Source: Rhodospirillales bacterium (lineage in GTDB: Bacteria; Pseudomonadota; Alphaproteobacteria; JAREAF01). Taken from it: a DNA stretch of 15,095 bases. Location: NCBI GenBank assembly GCA_029240475.1, contig JAREAF010000018.1, forward strand, positions 1 through 15,095, given 5' to 3'. Every line of letters begins with the position of its first letter. Position 1 is the stretch's first letter. The notes beneath the pieces are model-generated. The model saw only the letters and a list, made by a program, of their open reading frames with translations, made no database searches and was not told the origin of the DNA. The position numbers and the translations under genes are program-made. This document shows positions 7,554 to 13,972 of this stretch, piece by piece.

Positions 7554-8110
7554 TCCTTGGCGGCCCATTGCGGCCATTCGCGGCGCACGACCTCGCCCTC
7601 CTCGCGCAAGGCGTAACAGGAATTGATCCAGCTCGGCCGTTTGCCGGAGGAGGGAAGCGGCGGATGGTCGGCATTGCGCTTGGCGCGCTCGGAGAAGAGG
7701 GTCTGGTAGGCGGGGGTGGCCATCGCCACCAGCAGCTCGCTGATATGCGTGCAGCCCTCGCGGCCGCCCACCGCATCCTTGATCTTCGCGCGCCAGCCCG
7801 GCCCGATGACCGCGCCTTCGAGCTTGCCGTAGTTCGGAACGATTTCCGGACAGACGCGGTATGGGCTCGCATCCGTGGATGCCTCGATCTTGTGGACGCG
7901 GAGATCGAGATCGATGGTCAGCCGCACGCGCATGTCATGCACGGGCTCGCCGGCCTCGATGCGCCCGCGGTCCCGATTGGGGAAGCCGTAGGTCTTCGCG
8001 TCGGTCATCCGCCCTTCGATGTCCCACAGCCCGTCCTCGCGGGCGAAGCCCTCGATGACGATCGTGCGGGTGTGCAATTGCCGGCGCTTCACAGGTTCGG
8101 AAAGAGGCAT
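7550..8110 (-). CDS. DUF2889 domain protein
   Basis: This is a 186-residue soluble protein of unknown function, recognised as DUF2889. Visible family features are the N-terminal KRRQLHTRTIVIEGFAREDG, then the strand-rich segment GLWDIEGRMTDAKTY, HDMRVRLTIDLDLRVHKIEA and the downstream GCTHISELL. It has no signal peptide or membrane helix. The ATG at 8110 is chosen because homology begins within ten residues of it. The ribosome binding site is weak. It lies 23 bases downstream of aroB on the same strand, so it is probably co-transcribed with aroK-aroB, but nothing in the sequence ties it to the shikimate pathway. Its stop codon overlaps the stop of the opposing RHH gene. Confidence 0.85.
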   Translation of the reverse strand: MPLSEPVKRRQLHTRTIVIEGFAREDGLWDIEGRMTDAKTYGFPNRDRGRIEAGEPVHDMRVRLTIDLDLRVHKIEASTDASPYRVCPEIVPNYGKLEGAVIGPGWRAKIKDAVGGREGCTHISELLVAMATPAYQTLFSERAKRNADHPPLPSSGKRPSWINSCYALREEGEVVRREWPQWAAKD

Positions 8111-8133
8111 GCTCGTTCGGTCCAGTTCGCTGG

Positions 8134-9249
8134 TTATTGCGCTTCGGCGATCGCCTCGGCGAGGAGCTTGCGCAACTCGTCGATCTCGACCTCGCGATGC
8201 AGGAACGCCCGGCCGATCCCGCGGGCGAGCACGAAACCGATCCGGCCGCCGGAGACCTTCTTGTCCTGGCGCATATGCTGGATCAGCCGGTCGGGGTCCC
8301 AGATGCGCTGGGGAAAAGCCTCGAATCCGGTCGGCAGCCCGGCCATGGCGAGGTGCCGGCGGACGCGTTCGGCATCCTCGAGCGGGCTCAGCCCGAGCTG
8401 GACGGAGAGGTCGAAGGCCAGGCACATGCCCATGGCCACCGCCTCGCCATGCAGGATCTCGTCGCCATAGCCGCACTCGGCCTCCAGCGCATGGCCGAAG
8501 GTGTGGCCGAGATTGAGCAGGGCGCGCTCGCCGCTCTCCTTCTCGTCGCGCGCGACGATGGCGGCCTTGGCCGCGCAGCTCTTGGCCACCGCGCGGCGGC
8601 GCGCGGCGCGATCACCGTCGCGAATGGCCGAGGCGTGATCGTCGAGCCAGGCGAAGAACTCCGGGTCGTTGATGAGCCCGTACTTCACCACCTCGGCATA
8701 GCCCGCCAGGAACTCGCGGCGCGGCAACGTCGACAGCGCATCGATGTCGGCCAGCACGAGCCGGGGCTGGTGGAAGCTGCCGACGAGATTCTTGCCGTGC
8801 CGGGTGTTGATGCCGGTCTTGCCGCCGACGGCGCTGTCCACCTGCGCCAGCAGCGTGGTCGGCAGCTGCACGAATCCGATTCCGCGCAAGAGGATCGAGG
8901 CGGCGAACCCCGCAAGGTCGCCGATGACGCCCCCGCCCAGCGCCAGGAGCAAAGAGCCTCGCTCGATGCGCTCGTCGAGCAGCGCATCGAGGAGCCGCTG
9001 CAGATGCTCGAAATCCTTGCTGCCCTCGCCCGCCGGCACGATCACCGGGCGCGGCGCGATGCCTTCCCCCTCGAGTGCGCGCTGGAGTGCGAGCAGATGC
9101 AGCTCCGCCACGCGGTCGTCGGTCACGACGAAGGCGCGCGGTTCCTTCAGATGCGGCTTGATCAGGCGCCCGGCCTGGCCGAGCAGCCCCTCTCCGACCA
9201 GGATCTCATAGCTGCGGTCGCCGAGCGCGACCTCGATGCGCTCGATCAC
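8134..9249 (-). CDS. aroB: 3-Dehydroquinate synthase
   Basis: AroB converts 3-deoxy-D-arabino-heptulosonate 7-phosphate to 3-dehydroquinate, the second step of the shikimate pathway, using NAD+ and a divalent metal. The 371-residue protein has normal length. It shows the NAD-binding GGGVIGDLAGF (105-115), the long active-site signature starting PTTLLAQVDSAVGGKTG (130-146), and metal ligands Glu186 in AEVVKYG, His249 in NLGHTFGHA and His267 in LHGEAVAMG. The GTG start at 9249 gives MIERIEVALGDRSYEI, the expected beginning. Its first bases overlap the aroK stop in GTGA (9249-9246), a classic sign of translational coupling. The open frame continues upstream inside aroK and is not part of the protein. 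Confidence 0.97.
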   Translation of the reverse strand: MIERIEVALGDRSYEILVGEGLLGQAGRLIKPHLKEPRAFVVTDDRVAELHLLALQRALEGEGIAPRPVIVPAGEGSKDFEHLQRLLDALLDERIERGSLLLALGGGVIGDLAGFAASILLRGIGFVQLPTTLLAQVDSAVGGKTGINTRHGKNLVGSFHQPRLVLADIDALSTLPRREFLAGYAEVVKYGLINDPEFFAWLDDHASAIRDGDRAARRRAVAKSCAAKAAIVARDEKESGERALLNLGHTFGHALEAECGYGDEILHGEAVAMGMCLAFDLSVQLGLSPLEDAERVRRHLAMAGLPTGFEAFPQRIWDPDRLIQHMRQDKKVSGGRIGFVLARGIGRAFLHREVEIDELRKLLAEAIAEAQ

Positions 9250-9809
9250 GCGGCAGATCCCCGCGGCTCGGGCTGTTCGATATGCCGGCGCAACGCGGAG
9301 ATCACCCGCTCCACCGTCACCTCCGGCGGGGAATCGTCGCTGTCCACGGTGACGTCGGCCTCGGCATAGATCGGATAACGGCGGGCGATCAGCTCGGCGA
9401 GCTTGGCTTGCGGATCGGGCACGTTGAGCAGCGGACGGGTGCCCCGACGCTGCGTGCGCCGGACCAGGAGGTCGAGATCGGCCCTGAGCCAGACCGAGGT
9501 GCCCTTCTCGCGGATCTCGGCGCGCGTGCGCGGATCCATGAAGGCGCCGCCGCCCGTCGCCAGCACATGCTTTGGCCCGTCGAGCAGGCGATGGATCACC
9601 CGGCGCTCGCCGTCGCGGAACGCCGCCTCGCCATAGCGGCTGAACAGCTCGGGAATGGAGCAGCCCGCCGCTTCCTCGATCTCCTTGTCGGCATCGCAGA
9701 AGGGCAGCCCCAAGACGCTGGCCAGCCTGCGCCCGACGCAGCTCTTGCCGGCCCCCATGAGCCCGACCAGCACGATCGTCTTCGGCACGGCGAGTTTCGT
9801 CTGTGTCAT
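9246..9809 (-). CDS. aroK: Shikimate kinase
   Basis: AroK phosphorylates the 3-hydroxyl of shikimate with ATP. The 187-residue protein has the NMP-kinase fold markers in order. These are Walker A GLMGAGKS (16-23), the shikimate/Mg site FCDADKEIE with Asp41, Arg65 in AAFRDGE, the ATGGGAF shikimate loop (85-91), the lid arginine in RRGTRPLL (about 125) and Arg144 in ARRYPIYAEAD. It is the first gene of the aroK-aroB-DUF2889 operon. GAAGG sits very close to the ATG at 9809. The 193-base gap to the next divergent gene must hold its promoter, but no convincing -35/-10 pair was seen on the minus strand. Flanking aroK-aroB by xerD is a known arrangement in Rhodospirillales. Confidence 0.97.
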   Translation of the reverse strand: MTQTKLAVPKTIVLVGLMGAGKSCVGRRLASVLGLPFCDADKEIEEAAGCSIPELFSRYGEAAFRDGERRVIHRLLDGPKHVLATGGGAFMDPRTRAEIREKGTSVWLRADLDLLVRRTQRRGTRPLLNVPDPQAKLAELIARRYPIYAEADVTVDSDDSPPEVTVERVISALRRHIEQPEPRGSAA

Positions 9810-9855
9810 AGCCTTCGCCTAAACCCCGCGCAGCTGCGGCGCAAGCCCGCGGCAA

Positions 9856-9884
9856 TTGAAACCGCGGAGCCCCGCCGATAGACT
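9856..9884 (+). promoter_or_regulatory. Candidate sigma70-type promoter of the small-peptide/helical protein/xerD unit
   Basis: TTGAAA (9856-9861) is followed after exactly 17 bases by TAGACT (9879-9884), matching the consensus at 5/6 and 4/6. A start near 9891 would leave a leader of about 110 bases before the ATG at 10003. The same -10 hexamer occurs upstream of the RHH gene. Confidence 0.5.
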
Positions 9885-9916
9885 GCGGCCCGCCGACAGC
9901 GACCCTAGCATATTTT

Positions 9917-9930
9917 CCTCGGGCCCGAGG
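9917..9930. repeat. Perfect 14-base palindrome in the aroK/small-peptide intergenic region
   Basis: CCTCGGGCCCGAGG is its own reverse complement. It lies in the presumed 5' leader of the plus-strand unit, preceded by TATTTT, an AT-rich patch. It could be a protein-binding site or a short GC hairpin. It is not an intrinsic terminator on either strand, because no T-run follows it in the right direction. Confidence 0.6.
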
Positions 9931-10002
9931 GGGCGGGTCTCGGATGTCGCCGGATCGGCCGAAAGCCAGCCCTCACGAGACTCTCATCCGCAGCCAGGTT
10001 GC

Positions 10003-10143
10003 ATGCGCAAGCTGTTCCTCCTCGTCGCCTTGGTCTTGATCGTGCTGTTGTTCGCCGGAGTCCTGTCCCTGGCGTTGTGGGAGCCGGAAGCCCCGCGCGA
10101 GCCCATCGAGAAGGTCGTTCCCAATGAGCGGCTGCAGGGCTGA
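10003..10143 (+). CDS. 46-residue single-pass membrane peptide
   Basis: This is a small gene encoding MRKLFLLVALVLIVLLFAGV followed by LSLALWEPEAPREPIEKVV and PNERLQG. Two basic residues precede one long hydrophobic helix (about 4-26). A short polar, proline-rich tail (27-46) follows, so an inner-membrane anchor with an exported tail is likely by the positive-inside rule. It could instead be an uncleaved or cleaved signal, but no clear signal-peptidase site is visible. The ATG at 10003 has a weak AGG six bases upstream. A longer form starting at TTG 9856 is rejected because that codon lies in the promoter and the extra residues look random. Its last 20 bases overlap the next gene, which suggests coupled translation. 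I do not recognise a named family. Confidence 0.75.
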   Translation: MRKLFLLVALVLIVLLFAGVLSLALWEPEAPREPIEKVVPNERLQG

Positions 10144-11857
10144 GCGGCCCGCACGCGTTGGACTGGCCGCGGCACTTCTCCTGCACCTCGCTGTTCTTCC
10201 CGCGGCCGCCCAAACCGGGGGCCCGACCCCGCTCTTTCCGCCGCCCTCGAGCCAGCCTCCCGCTCCGGACGCACCCGCAGGCACGGCCCCGCCGGGCGGA
10301 GCGGCCACGACGGCCCCGGCCCCCGCCGGGATCGAAACCGCGCCGCTTTCAGACATCGTCAATGACGCGGTCGGACCCCTGGAGGGGCCGACCAGCCTGG
10401 GCGCCGATCTCTGGCGCGGCACCAGCCGCAGCCTCGCGGAAGCCCTGATCCCGCAGATCCCGGCCATGGAGTCGCCGGCGGCGCGCGCCATGACGCGGCG
10501 GCTGCTCCTGACCTCCGCCCAGCCGCCGGAGGGGGCCGGAACGACCGATTTCATCCGACTCAGGGCCGAGCGGCTAAGGGGCCTGGGCTATGCGGGGGAC
10601 GCCGCCAGCCTCCTTGCGCTGACGCCCTCGGCGAGACTGGATGCGCAAGCCGCCAGCCAGCTCGCGGACGCCCTCCTGCTGGCGGGCGACCTCGACCGCG
10701 CCTGCGCCCTCGCCAGCCAGAATGCCGCGCTCGCGACCGCCCCGGCCGGCGAGCGGCTGCAGATCTTCTGCGCCTTGCATGGGGGCGACCGAGACCGTGC
10801 CTACTTCCTCTACGACCTCATGCGCGAGCAGGGGCCCGAGGATCCCGCTTTCTCAACCGCACTCGCCATCGCGGACGGCGGGACCGGACTGGCGCTGCCC
10901 AAGGACGCGCCGCTGACGCCGCTGCTCCTGGCGATGCTCGGCAAGGGCAACGGGGCGCCGCCCGAGGCCTGGTACCGGTTGGCCGAGCCTGCCCACCTGC
11001 CCCGCCTGCTCGCCTTACCCGGATCGGGCGAGGCCCGGGCGGGGGCGGCGGAACGGGCCGCACGGCTCGGCCTCATCGATCCGGCCACTCTGGGCGCCGC
11101 CTATCAGGCGCTCGAAATCCCGGCAAAGGAGCTTCAGGCTGCGGCCGCCTCCACGCCCGAAACGCTGCGGCGGCGCGCGACCCTCTACAAGGCGGCGCAG
11201 CAGACCGCCGATCCCGGCCTGAAGGCGAGGCTCATCGATCAGGCCCTGAAGCTATCGCCGGCGGACGCGCTGCGCCCGACGGTCGCCCGGCTCCATGCGC
11301 CGTTCCTGCGCGCGCTCTCGCCGGCGCCCGATTTGGCGCGCTATGCGCCCGCCTTTGCGCGCGCGCTGTTCCTGGCCGGCGATGCGGAAGCGGCGCGGCG
11401 CTGGGTGGCGCTGGCCCGCGCCAATGCCGCCGATCCGGGGATCGCGGCGACGCTTCCGGGGCTCGCCCTGCTCGCCGCGCTGAACGGCGAGAACGAGCCC
11501 GCCTGGAATCGCGCCGCCCGCCGGTTCGTGGAGCGGCCGACGCCGACCCCGGAAGGCGCGAGGCTGAGCGCCATCGCCCGCCTGCTTCCGTCCGACGCGG
11601 GCGCGGCGACGCCGCAAGCCGCGCCGCCAGCCACCGGCTTCTTCGATCCGGGGCTGGGGCTTGCGCTGCGCAACGCCGCCGCCGCGCGCCGGAAGGGCGA
11701 GACAGTGCTGTTCGCGCTGATCGCGCTGGGCGATCGCGGCCCGGGCCTGAGCGACCCCGGCGCGCTCGCCGAGGCGCTGTCCGCCTTGCGCCAGATTGGC
11801 CTGGAGGCCGATGCCCGGGCCCTGGCGATCGAGGCCGCGATCGCGAACGGCGCCTGA
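10124..11857 (+). CDS. Secreted alanine-rich helical (TPR-like) protein of unknown function
   Basis: This 577-residue protein has an N-terminal signal peptide: basic MSGCRAERPARVG, hydrophobic LAAALLLHLAVLPAAAQ, and probable cleavage after AAA or AAAQ near residue 29-30. A proline/alanine/threonine-rich linker runs to about residue 70. The rest is almost entirely short amphipathic helices with solenoid character, for example QLADALLLAGDLDRACALAS, FARALFLAGDAEAARRWVAL and LRQIGLEADARALAIEAA, resembling TPR-type repeats. No catalytic motif was seen. It probably acts in the periplasm as a scaffold or binding protein. The ATG at 10124 has GAGAAGG about 9 bases upstream, inside the preceding small gene. 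It ends 3 bases before xerD. Similar proteins with a 'LWRGTSR' segment beside xerD seem familiar from Rhodospirillales, but I know of no assigned role. Confidence 0.85.
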   Translation: MSGCRAERPARVGLAAALLLHLAVLPAAAQTGGPTPLFPPPSSQPPAPDAPAGTAPPGGAATTAPAPAGIETAPLSDIVNDAVGPLEGPTSLGADLWRGTSRSLAEALIPQIPAMESPAARAMTRRLLLTSAQPPEGAGTTDFIRLRAERLRGLGYAGDAASLLALTPSARLDAQAASQLADALLLAGDLDRACALASQNAALATAPAGERLQIFCALHGGDRDRAYFLYDLMREQGPEDPAFSTALAIADGGTGLALPKDAPLTPLLLAMLGKGNGAPPEAWYRLAEPAHLPRLLALPGSGEARAGAAERAARLGLIDPATLGAAYQALEIPAKELQAAAASTPETLRRRATLYKAAQQTADPGLKARLIDQALKLSPADALRPTVARLHAPFLRALSPAPDLARYAPAFARALFLAGDAEAARRWVALARANAADPGIAATLPGLALLAALNGENEPAWNRAARRFVERPTPTPEGARLSAIARLLPSDAGAATPQAAPPATGFFDPGLGLALRNAAAARRKGETVLFALIALGDRGPGLSDPGALAEALSALRQIGLEADARALAIEAAIANGA

Positions 11858-11860
11858 GCG

Positions 11861-12811
11861 ATGCCCGCGCGCCGAACCGCGTCCAGGCCCGCGCACTCGC
11901 GGCATCTGGACGCCTTTCTCGAGATGCTCTCGGCCGAGCGCGGCGCCTCCCTCAACACCATCGACGCCTATGGCCGCGACCTGGAGGATTACGAGGCCTT
12001 TCTCCGGCGCGCGGGCGAGGCGCCCGAGCGCGCGCGCGTCGAATCGATCCGCCGGTATCTGGGCCGCATGGCCAAAGCCGGGCTGGCGCCGCGCACCGTG
12101 CAGCGGCGGCTGTCGGCCCTGCGCCAGTTCCACCGCTTCCTCGCCGCCGAAGGCGTGCGGCCGGACGATCCCACCCAGCTCATCGACGGCCCCAAGCAGG
12201 GCCGGCCACTGCCGAAAATCCTGAGCGAGGCGGAGGTCGACCGGCTCCTCGCTGCCGCGCATGCCAAGGACGGGCTGGCGGGCCTGAGGCTCGCCGCGAT
12301 GCTGGAGCTGATCTATGCGACGGGCCTGCGCGTCTCCGAGCTGGTGGGGCTGCCGCTCTCCGCCGCCCTGCGCGCCCGCGAGGTCCTGGCCGTGCAGGGC
12401 AAGGGCGGCAAGGAGCGGCTGGTGCCCTTGGGAGAGCCAGCCCGCGAGGCCGTCCAGCGCTGGATCGCGGCCCGGCCCGCCTGCCTGGCCGAGGGCGAGA
12501 GCTCGCCTTGGCTGTTCCCCTCGCGCGGCGGGCACCTGACCCGCCACCGCTTCGCCCAGGAGCTGAAGGCGCTCGCGGCCGAGGCCGGGATCGACCGGCG
12601 CGCCGTGTCTCCGCATGTGCTGCGGCATGCCTTCGCCAGCCATCTCCTCGCGCACGGCGCCGACCTGCGCAGCGTGCAGGAGATGCTCGGCCATGCCGAC
12701 ATCGCCACCACGCAGATCTACACCCATGTGCTCCCGGAGCGGCTGGCCCGGCTGGTCCGCGAGCACCATCCCCTGGCCAAGGGCCGGGCGGGGGCCCGTT
12801 CCGGACGTTGA
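11861..12811 (+). CDS. xerD: Site-specific tyrosine recombinase XerD
   Basis: XerD acts with XerC at the dif site near the replication terminus to resolve chromosome dimers, with FtsK activating the reaction. The 316-residue protein has an N-terminal SAM-like core-binding domain (about 12-95, with SLNTIDAYGRDLEDYEAFL) and a C-terminal catalytic domain. The catalytic set is complete: Arg157 in ATGLRVSEL, Lys181 in GKGGKERLVPL, His252 and Arg255 in HVLRHAFASH, His278 in LGHADIATT, and nucleophile Tyr287 in QIYTHV. The XerD rather than XerC call rests on overall similarity and on the neighbourhood. It starts 3 bases after the upstream gene, without a clear ribosome binding site, so it is probably coupled. 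It is a housekeeping gene here; no integron or phage context was seen. Confidence 0.93.
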   Translation: MPARRTASRPAHSRHLDAFLEMLSAERGASLNTIDAYGRDLEDYEAFLRRAGEAPERARVESIRRYLGRMAKAGLAPRTVQRRLSALRQFHRFLAAEGVRPDDPTQLIDGPKQGRPLPKILSEAEVDRLLAAAHAKDGLAGLRLAAMLELIYATGLRVSELVGLPLSAALRAREVLAVQGKGGKERLVPLGEPAREAVQRWIAARPACLAEGESSPWLFPSRGGHLTRHRFAQELKALAAEAGIDRRAVSPHVLRHAFASHLLAHGADLRSVQEMLGHADIATTQIYTHVLPERLARLVREHHPLAKGRAGARSGR

Positions 12812-12836
12812 CAGGGCTCTCGCCAGCGCTTATTGC
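12808..12836 (+). promoter_or_regulatory. Strong candidate sigma70-type promoter of malyl-CoA lyase
   Basis: A perfect TTGACA (12808-12813), a 17-base spacer and TATTGC (12831-12836) form the best promoter-like match in the window. The -35 box overlaps the xerD stop codon (TGA at 12809-12811). The implied start leaves a leader of about 50 bases before the ATG at 12893, which has AGGAG 9 bases upstream. Confidence 0.6.
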
Positions 12837-12892
12837 GCGGTGTCCCATCCCATCCTAGGCGCTTCACGCCGTCCGGTCAGGAGATCATCCTC

Positions 12893-13870
12893 ATGAGCTT
12901 CACCATCATCGAGCCGGCGCCCGCGCGCCTGAACCGCAGCGAGCTGGCCGTGCCCGGCAGCCGGCCCGAGCTGTTCGAGAAGGCGGCGAAGTCGTCCGTC
13001 GACGTGCTGTTCCTGGACCTCGAGGACGCGGTCGCGCCGGACGACAAGGAGAAGGCGCGGCGCAACATCATCCAGGCGCTGAACGAGCTCGATTTCGGCA
13101 AGAAGACCGTGTCCGTGCGCATCAACGGCCTGGACACCCATTACATGTACCGGGACGTCGTCGACGTGATCGAGCAGGGCGGCGACCGGCTCGACCTCAT
13201 CATGATCCCGAAGGTCGGCACGGCCGCGGACGTCTATGCCGTCGACATGCTCGTCACGCAGTGCGAGGCGGCGGTCAAGCGCAAGAAGCGGATCGGCTTC
13301 GAGCTGATCATCGAGACCGCGCTCGGCATGGCGAATGTCGACGCCATCGCGGCCGCCAGCAAGCGGAACGAATCGCTGCATTTCGGCGTCGCCGACTACG
13401 CCGCCTCGACCCGGGCGCGCACGACGAACATCGGCGGGCCGAACGCGCTCTATTCCGTGCTGACGGACAAGGACGATGCCGGCGCGCGCGCGGTGCATTG
13501 GGGCGACATGTGGCACTACGCCATCGCGCGCCTGGTGGTCGCGGCCCGAGCCTATGGCCTGAGGCCCATCGACGGTCCGTTCGGCGATTTCTCCGACCCC
13601 GACGGCTATAAGGCGCAGGCCTATCGCGCAGCCGTGCTCGGCTGCGAGGGCAAATGGGCGATCCATCCCTCTCAGGTCGCGCTCGCCAACGAGGTGTTCA
13701 GCCCGAGCGAGGCCGAGGTCACCAAGGCCAGGCGCATCCTGGAAGCGATGGAGCAGGCCAAGCGCGAGGGCAAGGGCGCCGTCGCACTCGACGGCAGGCT
13801 GATCGACATCGCCTCGATCCGCCAGGCCGAGGTCCTCGTGCGCAAGGCCGAGCAGGTGAAGTCGGCCTGA
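12893..13870 (+). CDS. mcl: L-malyl-CoA / beta-methylmalyl-CoA lyase (CitE-like)
   Basis: This 325-residue HpcH/HpaI/CitE-fold lyase closely resembles malyl-CoA lyases of Rhodobacter (Mcl1) and Methylobacterium (MclA), as far as I can recall those sequences. They reversibly cleave L-malyl-CoA to acetyl-CoA and glyoxylate, and often beta-methylmalyl-CoA to propionyl-CoA and glyoxylate. They serve the ethylmalonyl-CoA pathway or serine cycle. Seen here: LFLDLEDAVAPDD (39-51), CoA/substrate Arg76 in SVRINGLDT, Mg ligands Glu141 in ELIIETALG and Asp168 in FGVADYAAS, and the C-terminal GKWAIHPSQVALANEVF. ATG 12893 is fixed by AGGAG (12879-12883). It has its own promoter and lies between xerD and accA. 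Citrate lyase beta subunit is unlikely because no citF or citD is nearby and the C-terminal lid region is present. Exact substrate preference cannot be read from sequence. Confidence 0.9.
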   Translation: MSFTIIEPAPARLNRSELAVPGSRPELFEKAAKSSVDVLFLDLEDAVAPDDKEKARRNIIQALNELDFGKKTVSVRINGLDTHYMYRDVVDVIEQGGDRLDLIMIPKVGTAADVYAVDMLVTQCEAAVKRKKRIGFELIIETALGMANVDAIAAASKRNESLHFGVADYAASTRARTTNIGGPNALYSVLTDKDDAGARAVHWGDMWHYAIARLVVAARAYGLRPIDGPFGDFSDPDGYKAQAYRAAVLGCEGKWAIHPSQVALANEVFSPSEAEVTKARRILEAMEQAKREGKGAVALDGRLIDIASIRQAEVLVRKAEQVKSA

Positions 13871-13914
13871 CGCTCGGGTCTGGGGGAATCCCGGCAATTT
13901 CCGTTCGCCTCGGC

Positions 13915-13956
13915 GCGGCTTCCATGCTAGCTGGAGGAAGCCGCTTCCGGCCGGAA
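13915..13956 (+). promoter_or_regulatory. accA leader with overlapping inverted repeats
   Basis: A 9-bp inverted repeat (GCGGCTTCC at 13915-13923 with GGAAGCCGC at 13936-13944, 12-base loop) abuts a perfect palindrome TTCCGGCCGGAA (13945-13956). The arm GGAAG (13936-13940) could instead pair with CTTCC at 13944-13948, so the hairpins are mutually exclusive. The accA ribosome binding site (AAGG from 13965) lies just downstream. There is no T-run, so a terminator is unlikely. Whether this folds or regulates is not known. Confidence 0.4.
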
Positions 13957-13972
13957 ATGCGGTGAAGGGGGC

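Noticed and set aside
8147..8156. GGCGATCGCC palindrome resembling the cyanobacterial HIP1 octamer
   Set aside because: It lies within aroB codons for Ala-Ile-Ala. GCGATCGC arises by chance in GC-rich DNA, and the gene content is not cyanobacterial.
9856..10002. N-terminal extension of the 46-residue peptide from TTG at 9856
   Set aside because: The TTG lies inside the -35 box of a good promoter, and the extra 49 residues show no structure. The ATG at 10003 starts directly with a basic-hydrophobic segment.
11861..12811. Tyrosine recombinase as the integrase of a mobile element
   Set aside because: Its length, complete XerD motif set and position among housekeeping genes, with no attachment sites or cargo genes, fit chromosomal XerD.
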